From a candidate division WOR-3 bacterium (GTDB taxonomy: Bacteria > Hydrothermota > Tepidihabitantia > Tepidihabitantales > Tepidihabitantaceae): a stretch of DNA of 64,000 nt. Below the pieces are notes generated by a model. It saw only the letters and a program-made list of their open reading frames with translations, made no database searches and had not been told where the DNA came from. Shown piece after piece: positions 45,111-54,024 of this stretch. Position 1 is the stretch's first letter, and every line of letters starts with the position of its first letter. Position numbers and translations under genes: made by a program. The stretch is taken from NCBI GenBank assembly GCA_013177935.1, contig JABLXZ010000002.1, forward strand, positions 186,001-250,000, in the 5' to 3' direction.

Positions 45111-45139
45111 ATAATACCGGAAAATCCGGTTCTGGTCAA
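45111..45139 (-). promoter_or_regulatory. Promoter of the SagB-like gene, leaderless type
   Basis: Minus strand TTGACC (45139-45134), a 17 bp spacer and TATTAT (45116-45111), ending 7 bp before ATG 45103. Confidence 0.65.
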
Positions 45140-45179
45140 CCCCGGGCAAATTTCGAAAAAGCCGGAAAGCGCAGTAGCC

Positions 45180-45370
45180 AGATAGTGCGGCAGGGGTTTT
45201 TCTATTTTCTTCCCCTTCGTGGGAGGATTTTCCCGTCTTTCTCCTCCCTTTAATGGTTTTCTATTTTCTTCCCACTTCTTGAACGGGATATTCCCATTTC
45301 TTTCCCTCCCTTGAAGGATTTTTTCACTTCTTTCCCTCCCTGGAAGGGAGGGATAAAAGGGAGGGTGAAC
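45180..45370. repeat. Pyrimidine-rich repeat region with dispersed GGAGGG hairpin, copy 2
   Basis: A run of imperfect repeats (TTTTCTATTTTCTTCC twice, TTCTTTCCCTCCC twice) ends in a 9 bp stem TCCCTCCCT/AGGGAGGGA (45333-45353) followed by TAAAAGGGAGGGTGA. Read on the minus strand, this last part matches the repeat at 37270-37306. A short open frame through it is not considered a gene. Confidence 0.55.
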
Positions 45371-45389
45371 ATAAACTTTCGAGCCCTGT

Positions 45390-45417
45390 TTGACAACAAA
45401 GGTAAGGTTTTTATGCT
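45390..45417 (+). promoter_or_regulatory. Promoter of the threonine/methionine operon
   Basis: TTGACA at 45390-45395, a 16 bp spacer and TATGCT at 45412-45417; the leader carries AAGGGAGG before ATG 45449. Confidence 0.6.
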
Positions 45418-45448
45418 TTTACAGTGATGAAATCCAAGGGAGGAACAT

Positions 45449-46852
45449 ATGGATATGAATAAACCCAAGCCCGCGACCGGGGTCGAGCGCTACATCGCCG
45501 CGGCAAAAGAGCAACTGGCGGCAGAGAAGCGACGCTGGGAGCGGGCAAAGAGGATGCGGTTTGACACAATTGCGGTGCGGGGTATGTACACCGTTGAGGA
45601 GGCGATTGAGAAAAATCAGGGCGCGATTATTGAGCCGCTGTTTCTCTCCTCGGCACAGGCATACCGGGACTCAGACGAACTGGAGGCGGCGCTCTCCTAC
45701 CAGATTCCAACCTGGTGCTACACCCGGATTCACAACCCAACCTTAGGCTATCTCGAAAACACCCTTGCCCTGCTTGAGACCTACGGTTCGGACCTTGAGG
45801 CGGGCTGCTGTGTTTACTCGTCCGGAATGGCGGCGATTGAAAATGTTACCGACACCCTCTTAGTGCGACAGGGCGATGAAAAGCCCAACTTTGTTTCCCA
45901 GTGCCAGATTTACGGTGGCACATTCCAGCAGTTCAATGTCCGGAAGATGGCAGAACGGGGCATTGAGGTGCGCTGGGTTCTGCATCCGGAAGACCCGAAC
46001 GAGTGGCGCAAAAAGATTGACCGCAACACCCGATTCTTGTACGCCGAGGTGCCATCCAACCCCGGGCTCCAGTTCTTTGACTTAAAGCCGGTGATTGAAC
46101 TGGCGCACGAGCACGGGATTCCGATGGTTGTGGACTCAACGATTGCCTCACCGGCGCTGCTCAGGCCACTGACTCTGGGCGCAGACATTGTGATTCATTC
46201 GGTGACCAAGGTGATGAGCACCTCAGGAATGGGAATGGCAGGCGCGGTCATCGCGCGCAAGCCGATAATTTCAAACATCCCTAACGACGAGATGAAGCAG
46301 GACTTTGCCCTGTATCTCAAGCGCTATCCCCAGCGTGACCAGGGTGGCTGTTTACATCCGTTTCAGGCGCTGATGACCTTAAACGACCTGCGGGATTTGC
46401 GTCATCGGGTTGACCTGTTCAGCCAGAGTGCGCTGCGCGTTGCCCAGTTCCTGGCATCTCATCCCGCGGTGCTGGAGGTGAGTTACCTTGGCCTGGAGAG
46501 CCATCCGCTCCACAAAGTTGCGTCCCAATACCTGTTTTTGGTTGACGCCGAGAACGACCCGCGCTACTTAAAGCCGGTAAACCGCTACACCCATCTGATG
46601 GCGTTTCGGCCCAAAGGGGGCCATCAGGTAACGCGTAAGGTTTTTGACCGGTTCCAGTTAATCTGGCGCGCCACCGATTTAGGCAGAATCAAAACGGTCG
46701 CAACCATCCCGTCCATCTCAACCCATCTTTTGCAGGGCGAAGAGTGCCGGGAGATGGCATGCATCCCTTCGGATTTGATTCGGCTCTCGGTCGGTGGTGA
46801 AGACCCGGAAGACATCATCGCCGACTTAAAGCAGGCGCTGGAAGGGGCTTAA
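45449..46852 (+). CDS. Cys/Met metabolism PLP-dependent enzyme (cystathionine gamma-synthase/OAH sulfhydrylase family)
   Basis: A 467-residue fold type I PLP enzyme with YTRIHNPTLGYLENTLALLE (substrate loop), SSGMAAIENV, the PLP-binding Lys254 in SVTKVMSTSGMGMAGAV, and DSTIASPALLRP. An N-terminal extension of about 35 residues is predicted coiled helix. Family members use O-acyl-homoserine for cystathionine or homocysteine synthesis, or cleave such compounds; the exact reaction cannot be told from sequence. It leads an operon with threonine synthase (4 bp later) and a homoserine-kinase-like gene, so a homoserine-branch role is likely. Start ATG 45449 follows AAGGGAGG. Confidence 0.85.
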   Translation: MDMNKPKPATGVERYIAAAKEQLAAEKRRWERAKRMRFDTIAVRGMYTVEEAIEKNQGAIIEPLFLSSAQAYRDSDELEAALSYQIPTWCYTRIHNPTLGYLENTLALLETYGSDLEAGCCVYSSGMAAIENVTDTLLVRQGDEKPNFVSQCQIYGGTFQQFNVRKMAERGIEVRWVLHPEDPNEWRKKIDRNTRFLYAEVPSNPGLQFFDLKPVIELAHEHGIPMVVDSTIASPALLRPLTLGADIVIHSVTKVMSTSGMGMAGAVIARKPIISNIPNDEMKQDFALYLKRYPQRDQGGCLHPFQALMTLNDLRDLRHRVDLFSQSALRVAQFLASHPAVLEVSYLGLESHPLHKVASQYLFLVDAENDPRYLKPVNRYTHLMAFRPKGGHQVTRKVFDRFQLIWRATDLGRIKTVATIPSISTHLLQGEECREMACIPSDLIRLSVGGEDPEDIIADLKQALEGA

Positions 46853-46855
46853 CCG

Positions 46856-48199
46856 ATGCGTTTCTATTCCACCAATTTGAAGGCGCCCTCGGTTGATTTA
46901 GCCACTGCACTCCTTGTTGGTCAGGCACCGGACAAAGGGCTTTATATGCCGGAACAGATTCCGGTGCTTCCCGAAGAGGAGATTTATGAACTGGCAGACC
47001 AGCCTTATCCTGAGGTGGCGTTTGCGGTGATGCGGCGCTGGGCTTCCGGACTTCTGCCCGACGACGAACTTTTGAAAATCTGCTATGAGTGCTACAACTA
47101 TCCGGTGCCCTTAGAAAATGTGGTCGGCAACCGGTTTTTGATGCGGCTGGACCGCGGTCCAACCGCCTCATTCAAAGACTTTGCCGCCCGGATGATGGCG
47201 CGGCTTTTGCGCCACATCTTAAAACAGTCGGGCGGCGAACTGGTAATTTTGACCGCGACCTCAGGTGACACGGGCAGTGCGGTTGCCCACGCCTTTCACA
47301 ATGTTGACCGCATCAGGATGGTGGTCTTGTTTCCGATTGCCGAGGTTTCGGACCGGCAGCGCAAACAGATGACCACCCTTGGTGGCAATGTCACGACAAT
47401 CGGGATTGACGGCAAGTTTGACGACTGTCAGGCGCTGGTCAAGCGGGCGTTTGCCGACCCGGATTTAAAGCACATCCCGTTCTCCTCGGCAAACTCCATC
47501 AACATCGGCCGGCTTCTGCCCCAGTCGGTTTACTACTTCTACGCCTATGCCCAGCTTGCAGAAAAGGGTACCCGGGCGGTGTTCTGTGTACCCTCGGGCA
47601 ACTTTGGCAATATGTGCGCTGGTATGCTTGCCTGGAGAATGGGCTTACCAGTTGAACGGTTTATCATCGCCACCAATGAGAACGACGAGTTCCCGAAGTT
47701 TCTGCAAACCGGCAAGTACGAAAAGATTGTGCCCTCGCGCAAATGCATCTCCAATGCGATGAATGTGGGACATCCTTCAAACCTGCCCCGGCTTGTTGCG
47801 CTCTACTCCGGCGTGATGGACGAGCAGGGCAACATTACACAACCGCCTGACCTCAAGGCGATGCAGCGCGATATGTTCTCCTTGAGCATCACCGATAGCG
47901 AGACCCGCGAGACAATTGTCAACACCTACAAAAAGTTCCACACCCTGCTTGAGCCGCACGGCGCGGTGGGCTGGGCAGCGCTCGAGCGGTACTGCGTTCA
48001 GAAAGAGCCGACCCTATCAATTGCGATTGAGACCGCGCACCCGGCAAAGTTTCCCGAGGAAATCAAGAGCCTGCTCGGGATTGAGCCGGAACCGCCTGAG
48101 GCGCTTTTGGGTCTGGACACCAAACCGGAACAGTACGAAACCGCACCAGCGGACTACAACTGGTTCAAGGATTACTTAAAGAAAAATCTGGCGCGTTAA
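46856..48199 (+). CDS. thrC: Threonine synthase
   Basis: A 447-residue PLP enzyme making threonine from O-phosphohomoserine. The N-terminal MRFYSTNLKAPSVDLATALL is the longer, class II form, and PLP Lys107 lies in GPTASFKDFAARMMARLL. Then TATSGDTGSAVAHAF and PSGNFGNMCAGML phosphate-binding loops. Start ATG 46856 is 4 bp after the upstream stop. The next gene begins 7 bp downstream and probably provides the O-phosphohomoserine. Confidence 0.95.
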   Translation: MRFYSTNLKAPSVDLATALLVGQAPDKGLYMPEQIPVLPEEEIYELADQPYPEVAFAVMRRWASGLLPDDELLKICYECYNYPVPLENVVGNRFLMRLDRGPTASFKDFAARMMARLLRHILKQSGGELVILTATSGDTGSAVAHAFHNVDRIRMVVLFPIAEVSDRQRKQMTTLGGNVTTIGIDGKFDDCQALVKRAFADPDLKHIPFSSANSINIGRLLPQSVYYFYAYAQLAEKGTRAVFCVPSGNFGNMCAGMLAWRMGLPVERFIIATNENDEFPKFLQTGKYEKIVPSRKCISNAMNVGHPSNLPRLVALYSGVMDEQGNITQPPDLKAMQRDMFSLSITDSETRETIVNTYKKFHTLLEPHGAVGWAALERYCVQKEPTLSIAIETAHPAKFPEEIKSLLGIEPEPPEALLGLDTKPEQYETAPADYNWFKDYLKKNLAR

Positions 48200-48205
48200 A
48201 ACCGG

Positions 48206-49420
48206 GTGATGAAGTACATCGTATTTTTGGGTGATGGAATGGCAGACGACGCGGTGCCAGAACTGGGCAACCGCACCCCATTACAGGTGGCGCAGAAACC
48301 GACAATTGACCGCATCGCCCGGCTCGGCAGGTGCGGCAGTTTTATCACCGTGACCGAAGATATGCCGCCCGGTTCTGAGGTTGCCAACCTGACGATTCTC
48401 GGCTACGACCCGCACCGCTACTATCAGGGCAGGGGTGTGATTGAGGCGGCAAGTATGGGCGTAAAACTGGAGCCCGATGATGTTGCCCTGCGCTGTAACC
48501 TCATCTGCATCCAGGACGGCAAAATCAAAAACCACTCCGCGGGCCACATCTCAACCGAAGAGGCAACGCTTTTGATTGAAGAGGTCAACCGGCAACTGGC
48601 AAACGAGACGGTTCACTTCTATCCGGGCTTCACCTACCGGCACCTGTGTGTCCTGAAACAGGGTTCACCGGAGATTGAGTGCTTTCCACCGCACGACTAT
48701 GTGGGTGAAAAGGCGCTGGAACTTTTGCCCCGGGCAAAAACGCCCGAAGCCGAGCCCACCGCGCAACTTTTGCGTCACTTAATCCTTTCCTCCTGGGACA
48801 TTCTGCCAGGACAGGCGGTCAACCTCAACCGCACCCTGCAGGGCAAAGACCCGGCAAACTCCATCTGGTTCTGGTCACCGGGCAAAAAACCGACGATGCC
48901 CACCTATCAGGAACTGTTCGGCTTAAAAGGTGCGGTCATCTCCGCGGTTGACTTGATCAAAGGCTTGGGCGTTTATGCCGGATTTGATGTGATTGAGGTG
49001 CCGGGCGCTACCGGTTTGATTGACACCAACTACGAAGGCAAGGCGGACGCCTGCTTGCGCGCGCTCGAAGACCACGACTTTGTTTACCTTCATCTGGAAG
49101 CGCCCGATGAGGCGGGCCACAGCCGCGATGTTAAGCAGAAGGTTCTGGCGATTGAACTGTTTGATAGGCGGCTTGTTTCCCGGGTGATGGCGGGTTTAGA
49201 AGAAAAAAAGATTTGCGCGACCGTGGCGGTTCTGCCCGACCACAAAACACCGGTGGCACGTGGCAACCATACGCACGGACCGGTGCCGGTTGCAATCTAC
49301 AACCCGCATCTGCCTGCGGATGCGGTCCAGCGCTTTGACGAACAGTCGGTATTGAACGGTGCGTTAGGGGTCCTGAAAGGCGACGAGTTCATCAAAACCT
49401 TTTTAGGCAGGGCGGTTTAA
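48206..49420 (+). CDS. ApgM-type phosphoglycerate mutase-like protein, candidate homoserine kinase
   Basis: A 404-residue member of the cofactor-independent phosphoglycerate mutase/alkaline phosphatase superfamily of the archaeal type. The metal-site Asp is in FLGDGMADDAVPELG, the catalytic Ser is in PPGSEVANLTILGYDP, and late metal ligands are in HLEAPDEAGH and VLPDHKTPVARGNHTHGPVP. This subfamily has been proposed to act as homoserine kinase in genomes without ThrB. Immediate downstream placement after thrC, with no other homoserine kinase in the window, supports that, though phosphoglycerate mutase activity is equally possible. Confidence 0.82.
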   Translation: MMKYIVFLGDGMADDAVPELGNRTPLQVAQKPTIDRIARLGRCGSFITVTEDMPPGSEVANLTILGYDPHRYYQGRGVIEAASMGVKLEPDDVALRCNLICIQDGKIKNHSAGHISTEEATLLIEEVNRQLANETVHFYPGFTYRHLCVLKQGSPEIECFPPHDYVGEKALELLPRAKTPEAEPTAQLLRHLILSSWDILPGQAVNLNRTLQGKDPANSIWFWSPGKKPTMPTYQELFGLKGAVISAVDLIKGLGVYAGFDVIEVPGATGLIDTNYEGKADACLRALEDHDFVYLHLEAPDEAGHSRDVKQKVLAIELFDRRLVSRVMAGLEEKKICATVAVLPDHKTPVARGNHTHGPVPVAIYNPHLPADAVQRFDEQSVLNGALGVLKGDEFIKTFLGRAV

Positions 49421-49462
49421 CCGGACAGCGCGCAGCAATTCCGGGGGCAAAATCCCACCGCT

Positions 49463-50041
49463 TCACACATAATTTTCATCCAGTTCCCAGTTTAAGGGGT
49501 TGTTGATAATGTATTCTCGGATTTTATTCAGGTCCTCGTCATTACGGATGATGTGTTCGTAATAGTTGCGTTGCCAGACCGGCACGCCTGCTGTCTGGTG
49601 CAGTTGATTGATTTGTTTTGCGGCGTTCATTTTGAACCGGCCAACAATTTTTGGCAACAACATTTTGCGTCGTTGAATCCATTCGGGCAATTGGTTGGGT
49701 TGGCGTAATTCATTTGGTACGGGCAATTCATGAATTGCCCCTACGGGATGCGGTTCTGAACAATCGATTATAAAAACAATACCGTGAATATGGTTCGGCA
49801 TAATAACGAATTCATCCAACTGGGCACCGGGAAAATGGCAGGGAATTTCGCGCCAACATTTTTGCACAACTTCACCGCACTCATTCAATCGCATTGCACC
49901 ATCAACAATTGCACCGAACAAACATTTGCGGTTTTTTGTGCAAATCGTGATAAAATACGCCCCGGATTGTGAATAATCGTAATCCTTTAATCTAACTGAC
50001 CGCCGGTGGTATTTTCGTTCGGGATTTTCTATTTCAGACAC
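49463..50041 (-). mobile_element. REP-associated tyrosine transposase (RAYT, IS200-like Y1)
   Basis: A 192-residue Y1 transposase with the HUH motif in FVIMPNHIHGIVF and the catalytic Tyr in WQRNYYEHIIRNDEDL. RAYTs act on palindromic repeats in trans. The coding sequence itself contains a perfect 20 bp palindrome (49721-49740), translated as part of GAIHELPV, a peptide that recurs in this family because such palindromes are embedded in the genes. Flanking REP ends were not defined. The start codon is GTG at 50041. Position between housekeeping and AT-rich accessory genes suggests a horizontally acquired region. Confidence 0.85.
49721..49740. repeat. Perfect 20 bp palindrome inside the transposase gene
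   Basis: GGGCAATTCATGAATTGCCC, flanked by TAC and CTACGGG. It is a REP-like element in the coding sequence of the transposase. Confidence 0.7.
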
Positions 50042-50121
50042 TCTTTGCTTTATCCAACCTTTGTTTTACGGGTTCCGCTACAGGACAGGGCACCTTTCGT
50101 TGTGCCTATTTCAGGTCGAAA

Positions 50122-50676
50122 TTAACTATTTTGTAAATATTTTCGCCCTTTTTCGGTAATCTCCCAAACCCCTCGTGGTGAGTCTGGTTTAAGCAATCCC
50201 TCATTGACCATTGTATATCGTGCCCATTGCGCGGTATTTTCCCATCTCTTTGTTGTTGGCGTAGATTTAAGGGGCTGAAAATCGTAGGGGGTCAAAATGT
50301 GCTTCATTTTTTCATAAACCTTTTTTAGTACTACCTGCATTTCAGCTTTTCCGCCTAATTCAACAAGCGATTGAAGTATTGGCTTAAAGAATTCGCTTTC
50401 CGGTGTTCTTAAACCGCGTCCTAATTTACCACGCTGTCTTCGCCTTCTCTTTGATTTTGGGACTACTGTCGAAAAGATGTTTTGCCATTCGTCCTGGAGC
50501 GCTTTGACTTTCTCACGGAAATTCTTTAGTCGCTCTCCATATTCAGCAAGGTTTTTCACCTTTTCGTAATCCCTGCCCTTCACCATTTTTTCGGCCTCTT
50601 GGTCAAGGAGATTAGAAACCTCCTCAATTTCCTCAATGAGGATTTCAAAAGCCGTGTTTACTTCGTTTTTGTTCAT
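50122..50676 (-). CDS. Mrr_N-like winged-helix protein
   Basis: A 184-residue protein. The first half is a predicted coiled coil (about 5-65, many Glu/Lys heptads), then a basic linker (KSKRRRRQRGKLGRG) and a C-terminal winged-helix domain (about 90-184) that resembles the Mrr N-terminal domain of restriction-system proteins, ending GVWEITEKGRKYL. It could bind DNA, and function is unknown. ATG 50676 has AGGAGG 6 nt upstream. It is on the same strand as the ASCH and PIN-fusion genes but has its own start region. Confidence 0.68.
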   Translation of the reverse strand: MNKNEVNTAFEILIEEIEEVSNLLDQEAEKMVKGRDYEKVKNLAEYGERLKNFREKVKALQDEWQNIFSTVVPKSKRRRRQRGKLGRGLRTPESEFFKPILQSLVELGGKAEMQVVLKKVYEKMKHILTPYDFQPLKSTPTTKRWENTAQWARYTMVNEGLLKPDSPRGVWEITEKGRKYLQNS

Positions 50677-50841
50677 TGTTGACCTCCTTATGGTCTACAT
50701 CCGCAATTTTGGGTCGTCTATTTTGAAAGGAAACTATAAACCAATTCATCTATTATTATTACCCGTTACCGCGAGTAGTGTTTAAAGTTAAAATATGTGC
50801 CTTCTTGCCACGGAAATTTTAGAGATTTGAAGTGATTAAAA

Positions 50842-51213
50842 TTAATAAAAAATATAAACATAGGATTGTGGGGGTGGTATTTTAAATGTTTTATAAATAT
50901 CTAATTCTTTTTTATATTTTTTTATTTTTTTTATCTTTATTGCATATCCTATGTTCTTGCCTTCGTAATATTTCCAAAAAAAACTTTCGTCGATTCCAGC
51001 GTATTCTTTTGTCATTAACCACAATTCTAACAACGGTAATTCGTATATGTCTTCGATAAGAAATTCACCAACAACTGCTTTCCATGGGGAGGTAGCATAT
51101 ATTACAACGCTTTCGACCTCTTTTTTAAATATTTTTTTTCTAAATTCATATTTTTTTTGCCCCGATAAAATTTTCACAACAAATTCGGGCTTAATAGATA
51201 ATAAAACTTTCAT
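50842..51213 (-). CDS. ASCH-domain protein
   Basis: A 123-residue ASCH domain protein: MKVLLSIKPEFVVKILSGQKKYEFRKKIF is the family's diagnostic beginning, followed by YATSPWKAVVGEF and a C-terminal variable segment. ASCH folds are PUA-related RNA-binding or small RNA-modification domains. The gene overlaps the end of the PIN-fusion gene by 23 bp, so the two are translationally coupled. Base composition is AT-rich. Confidence 0.8.
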   Translation of the reverse strand: MKVLLSIKPEFVVKILSGQKKYEFRKKIFKKEVESVVIYATSPWKAVVGEFLIEDIYELPLLELWLMTKEYAGIDESFFWKYYEGKNIGYAIKIKKIKKYKKELDIYKTFKIPPPQSYVYIFY

Positions 51214-52756
51214 CGATTTTTGCCTCCGTTATAATCCTTTTGAAGGCTTCTGGGTCTATCGGCTTTAACCCTCGAAGTTCTCCTTCGTTACCACTTAGCA
51301 CACCTAATTCAAGCAACTTTTTTCTGTTTAATCTTTCACCTTCCCGGAAAGAATAAACGTGTAAAAATTGTATGATAAATGGTTTTAATTCTATTTTATA
51401 ATTCACCAACCCTGTTGGTCTATAATCCCAAAATTTTATTAGTTCATTATCATCAAAGACGCTACGTTTTCTGCATTTTAGTATAAAATCGTGTTCGTCA
51501 ATAATTTTATCTATTTTATCCTCAACGACCCCTATCGCACTTATTACCGCAGTATAGTATGCAGATTTACCTAATTCTCCTGTTCTGTAAAACAATAAAA
51601 TGTCATTTTGGGAGACGTTTCTTTCCAGAGATCTCGATATGTAAACTTTCGATATGGCATTACGATGCGGTTTGTTTTCTCTAAAATTATCGGGGGATTC
51701 AGTTCTTAAAATTGAATCAGGGAACAATTCAGTATGGAATTTGGGATAAATGGGTACAATAAATATTCTTGTGTTCCTTGTCGTAATATATGGATAAGTT
51801 TTTTTGGGGTCATCGTAATTATAATTTTTACGAAAGTCTCTTACCAACACCATTTCTTTTGTTGATTTTTTGGTTCCGTACTCATTAAACCCCCATTTTT
51901 TCAATAAATCGATAAGTCTTCTTTGTTCGTCTCGCTTACTAAAAATTGTAACGTAAATTTCATCCACTTTTTGTGCCAACGCATTATCGAATATAATTTT
52001 TAAAAACCTTTCGCCGAGGCGATAACCATTCAATTCCACTTTAAAGCTACCAATTTTAAGTCTCTTTTTAGGCTCAAAAATTGGCTCCATATCAGAATAA
52101 TTCTCATCCTTGCCTTCTACTTTTAAATATAAGAAAGCATTTAATCTCTCACCAGTATATGATACATAAACAGGTTCGCTTGATTTTCTCTTAAACCAAT
52201 TGTCAAACTTTGGGTAATCTTCTCTGAATGAATCAAAAAAAGCATCTTTTAAATTGACTTCTCCAAAGTAACTTTTACGTACACTTAAAACTTTATAGTC
52301 GATTAAATCTGGATTTTCGGTAATTACTTTTTCAAGATACTCTTCTATGGAATAAACACGGTCCTCAATGCCTAATAATTTAGCCTTTTCGTGTAATTTT
52401 TTGTCCTCTGTTATTAAAATATCAACTGTTCCCTTAAATACTTCATTTAATAGTAAGGTATCATTTTTATCATTTTCTGTTGTATCGACATTTTTTGTTT
52501 TTTGTAAAACTTCACCTTCTAATGTATAATTAGTCTTTAATACGTTATAACTCTGGAGTTTTATGTTGAAAGATTTTTTAATGTCTTCATCATTAATCTT
52601 GTTTATCTCTTTTATAGTAATTGGATGAATGATTTTTTCTATCCTCAATTTGTCTAGCCAATAAAAAAGTTTTCCAATATCACTATGAATAACGTCAGCT
52701 CTATTGGTCTCACGATGAATGATTATATTAGTATCTAATAAGACTTTCGTACTCAT
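51191..52756 (-). CDS. PIN-GNAT-EVE-like three-domain fusion
   Basis: A 521-residue protein. Residues 1-140 are a PIN nuclease domain, with all four acidic residues of the family visible (Asp8 in LLDTN, Glu50, Asp99 and Asp118). Residues about 165-315 fit a GNAT acetyltransferase (SFKVELNGYRLGERFLKII holds the acetyl-CoA loop Arg/Gly, then WGFNEYG). Residues about 325-470 resemble EVE/PUA-like nucleic-acid-binding domains (KVYISRS, NDILLFYRTG). PIN enzymes cleave RNA, GNATs can modify tRNA or aminoacyl-tRNA in toxin systems, and EVE domains recognise modified bases. The gene is AT-rich, with a different codon pattern from its neighbours. A toxin or defence role is an inference. Confidence 0.75.
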   Translation of the reverse strand: MSTKVLLDTNIIIHRETNRADVIHSDIGKLFYWLDKLRIEKIIHPITIKEINKINDEDIKKSFNIKLQSYNVLKTNYTLEGEVLQKTKNVDTTENDKNDTLLLNEVFKGTVDILITEDKKLHEKAKLLGIEDRVYSIEEYLEKVITENPDLIDYKVLSVRKSYFGEVNLKDAFFDSFREDYPKFDNWFKRKSSEPVYVSYTGERLNAFLYLKVEGKDENYSDMEPIFEPKKRLKIGSFKVELNGYRLGERFLKIIFDNALAQKVDEIYVTIFSKRDEQRRLIDLLKKWGFNEYGTKKSTKEMVLVRDFRKNYNYDDPKKTYPYITTRNTRIFIVPIYPKFHTELFPDSILRTESPDNFRENKPHRNAISKVYISRSLERNVSQNDILLFYRTGELGKSAYYTAVISAIGVVEDKIDKIIDEHDFILKCRKRSVFDDNELIKFWDYRPTGLVNYKIELKPFIIQFLHVYSFREGERLNRKKLLELGVLSGNEGELRGLKPIDPEAFKRIITEAKIDESFIIY

Positions 52757-53234
52757 TATATTTTTTCTTCATAGACAATTTTAATTCATCCTCGGTCAAA
52801 TTATATATACCAGCCAATCAACTGAGCGTTCGTATTCTTTGAACCTGCATTGGTTTGAGCGGTTTCCAACTAATCTTCGGATTTGGTGATGTCTTGGGTT
52901 CGAAAGAGAATACGAGGTAGACGGTCTATTACTCATCGGTCTATCTTGTGTTATGCATTATATTAAACTGATGGCGTGGGTGGTGTCAAGGAAAAATGGA
53001 TTTGGGGCGGTGAAGCGAGTGCGGGGGCTGGTACTCTGGAGTTTGTGGTGTTCACGGGTGGTTGTCAGGTGTAATGTGGAGTTAGGGCGATTAGGGCGGT
53101 GGAAACTACCCCCGGAAGGGGGGAGGGGGTCGTTTCCCAGACGGTTTCGGCTGGTAATCAACCGATTATCAATGGTTTAACCAGTTCGTTAATCTGTTGC
53201 CGGATTTGGGGTCTAATCATTAGACCGAATAGGT
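52757..53234. other. Intergenic stretch with inverted repeat, no supported gene
   Basis: About 480 bp. An imperfect inverted repeat (CGTATTCTTTGAACC at 52831-52845 and GGTTCGAAAGAGAATACG at 52897-52914) encloses 51 bp. A short open frame at 52953-53180 has no support. The repeat could mark the edge of the AT-rich island, but no target duplication is visible. Confidence 0.4.
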
Positions 53235-54017
53235 TCAGGGGTTGAGCATTATTCCGGCGCCGAATCTGCCAGTTGGACCGCGAGCGGCGCGGGCAGAGAA
53301 GAAGGTGTTGCTGTGGCAATGGGTGCAGAGGTTTGCGGTTTCGATGTTTTGTTTTTGCACGCCGGCGTTGAGTAACTGGGTTTCGTTTGCCTTGATAAGG
53401 TCAAGGTACCAGGCGCCGTCGCGCTGGATAAGGAGTTTGTCGCTTTCGGGCTGGGTCTGGCGTACGAGCTGGACAACATCTGCCCGCACTTCGTAGCAGC
53501 AGGGACCGATTGCCGGACCAATGCCGACGCGGAGGTTTTCCGGTTCGCAGTTGAACCGCTGTTTCAATGTCTGGACTGCCTTTTGCGCGATGCGGGCGAC
53601 GGTGCCTTTCCAGCCGGCATGGGCAACACCGATGACCCTTTTTTCAGGGTGGAAGAAGAGGAGCGGGACGCAGTCAGCAACAAGGACCAATAGGCAGATG
53701 CCGGGTTTGTCGGTGATAATGCCGTCGGTGTTGGGCAGGGTGAGCCCTTTTTCCCGGACGATGGCGATGTTGGCACCGTGGACCTGTTCGCCGTTGACGA
53801 GGGCATCAGGCGCGATGTTCAGGGCGCGGGCAAGGGTCAGGCGGTTGCGCAGGACATTGTTGAACTGGTCTTGGGTGTGGAAGGCGAGGTTGAGGGTGTC
53901 AAACGGTTTCGGGCTTGTTCCGCCTTCACGGGTGGTGATAAAGTGGGAAATCGTTTTGTAGCGGGCGAGTCCGGGGAAGTGCAGGAGGTTGATGCTGTTG
54001 ACCCGGGTTTTTATCAT
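53235..54017 (-). CDS. pgeF: Peptidoglycan editing factor / multicopper-oxidase-like (PgeF, YfiH)
   Basis: A 260-residue protein of the PgeF (YfiH, DUF152) family, which has purine-nucleoside or laccase-like activity reported for relatives and edits peptidoglycan. The signature metal-binding residues are in LVNGEQVHGANIAIV, VLVADCVPLLFF, GVAHAGWKGTVARIA and CTHCHSNTFFSARA. ATG 54017 is 7 bp after the stop of the upstream AAA+ gene, on the same strand, so it may be co-transcribed. No strong ribosome site. Confidence 0.92.
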   Translation of the reverse strand: MIKTRVNSINLLHFPGLARYKTISHFITTREGGTSPKPFDTLNLAFHTQDQFNNVLRNRLTLARALNIAPDALVNGEQVHGANIAIVREKGLTLPNTDGIITDKPGICLLVLVADCVPLLFFHPEKRVIGVAHAGWKGTVARIAQKAVQTLKQRFNCEPENLRVGIGPAIGPCCYEVRADVVQLVRQTQPESDKLLIQRDGAWYLDLIKANETQLLNAGVQKQNIETANLCTHCHSNTFFSARAARGPTGRFGAGIMLNP

Positions 54018-54024
54018 CGGTTAA

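Noticed and set aside
45250-45468. Short minus-strand open frame through the pyrimidine-rich repeat
   Set aside because: The peptide is only the translation of the GGAGGG repeat and has no independent support
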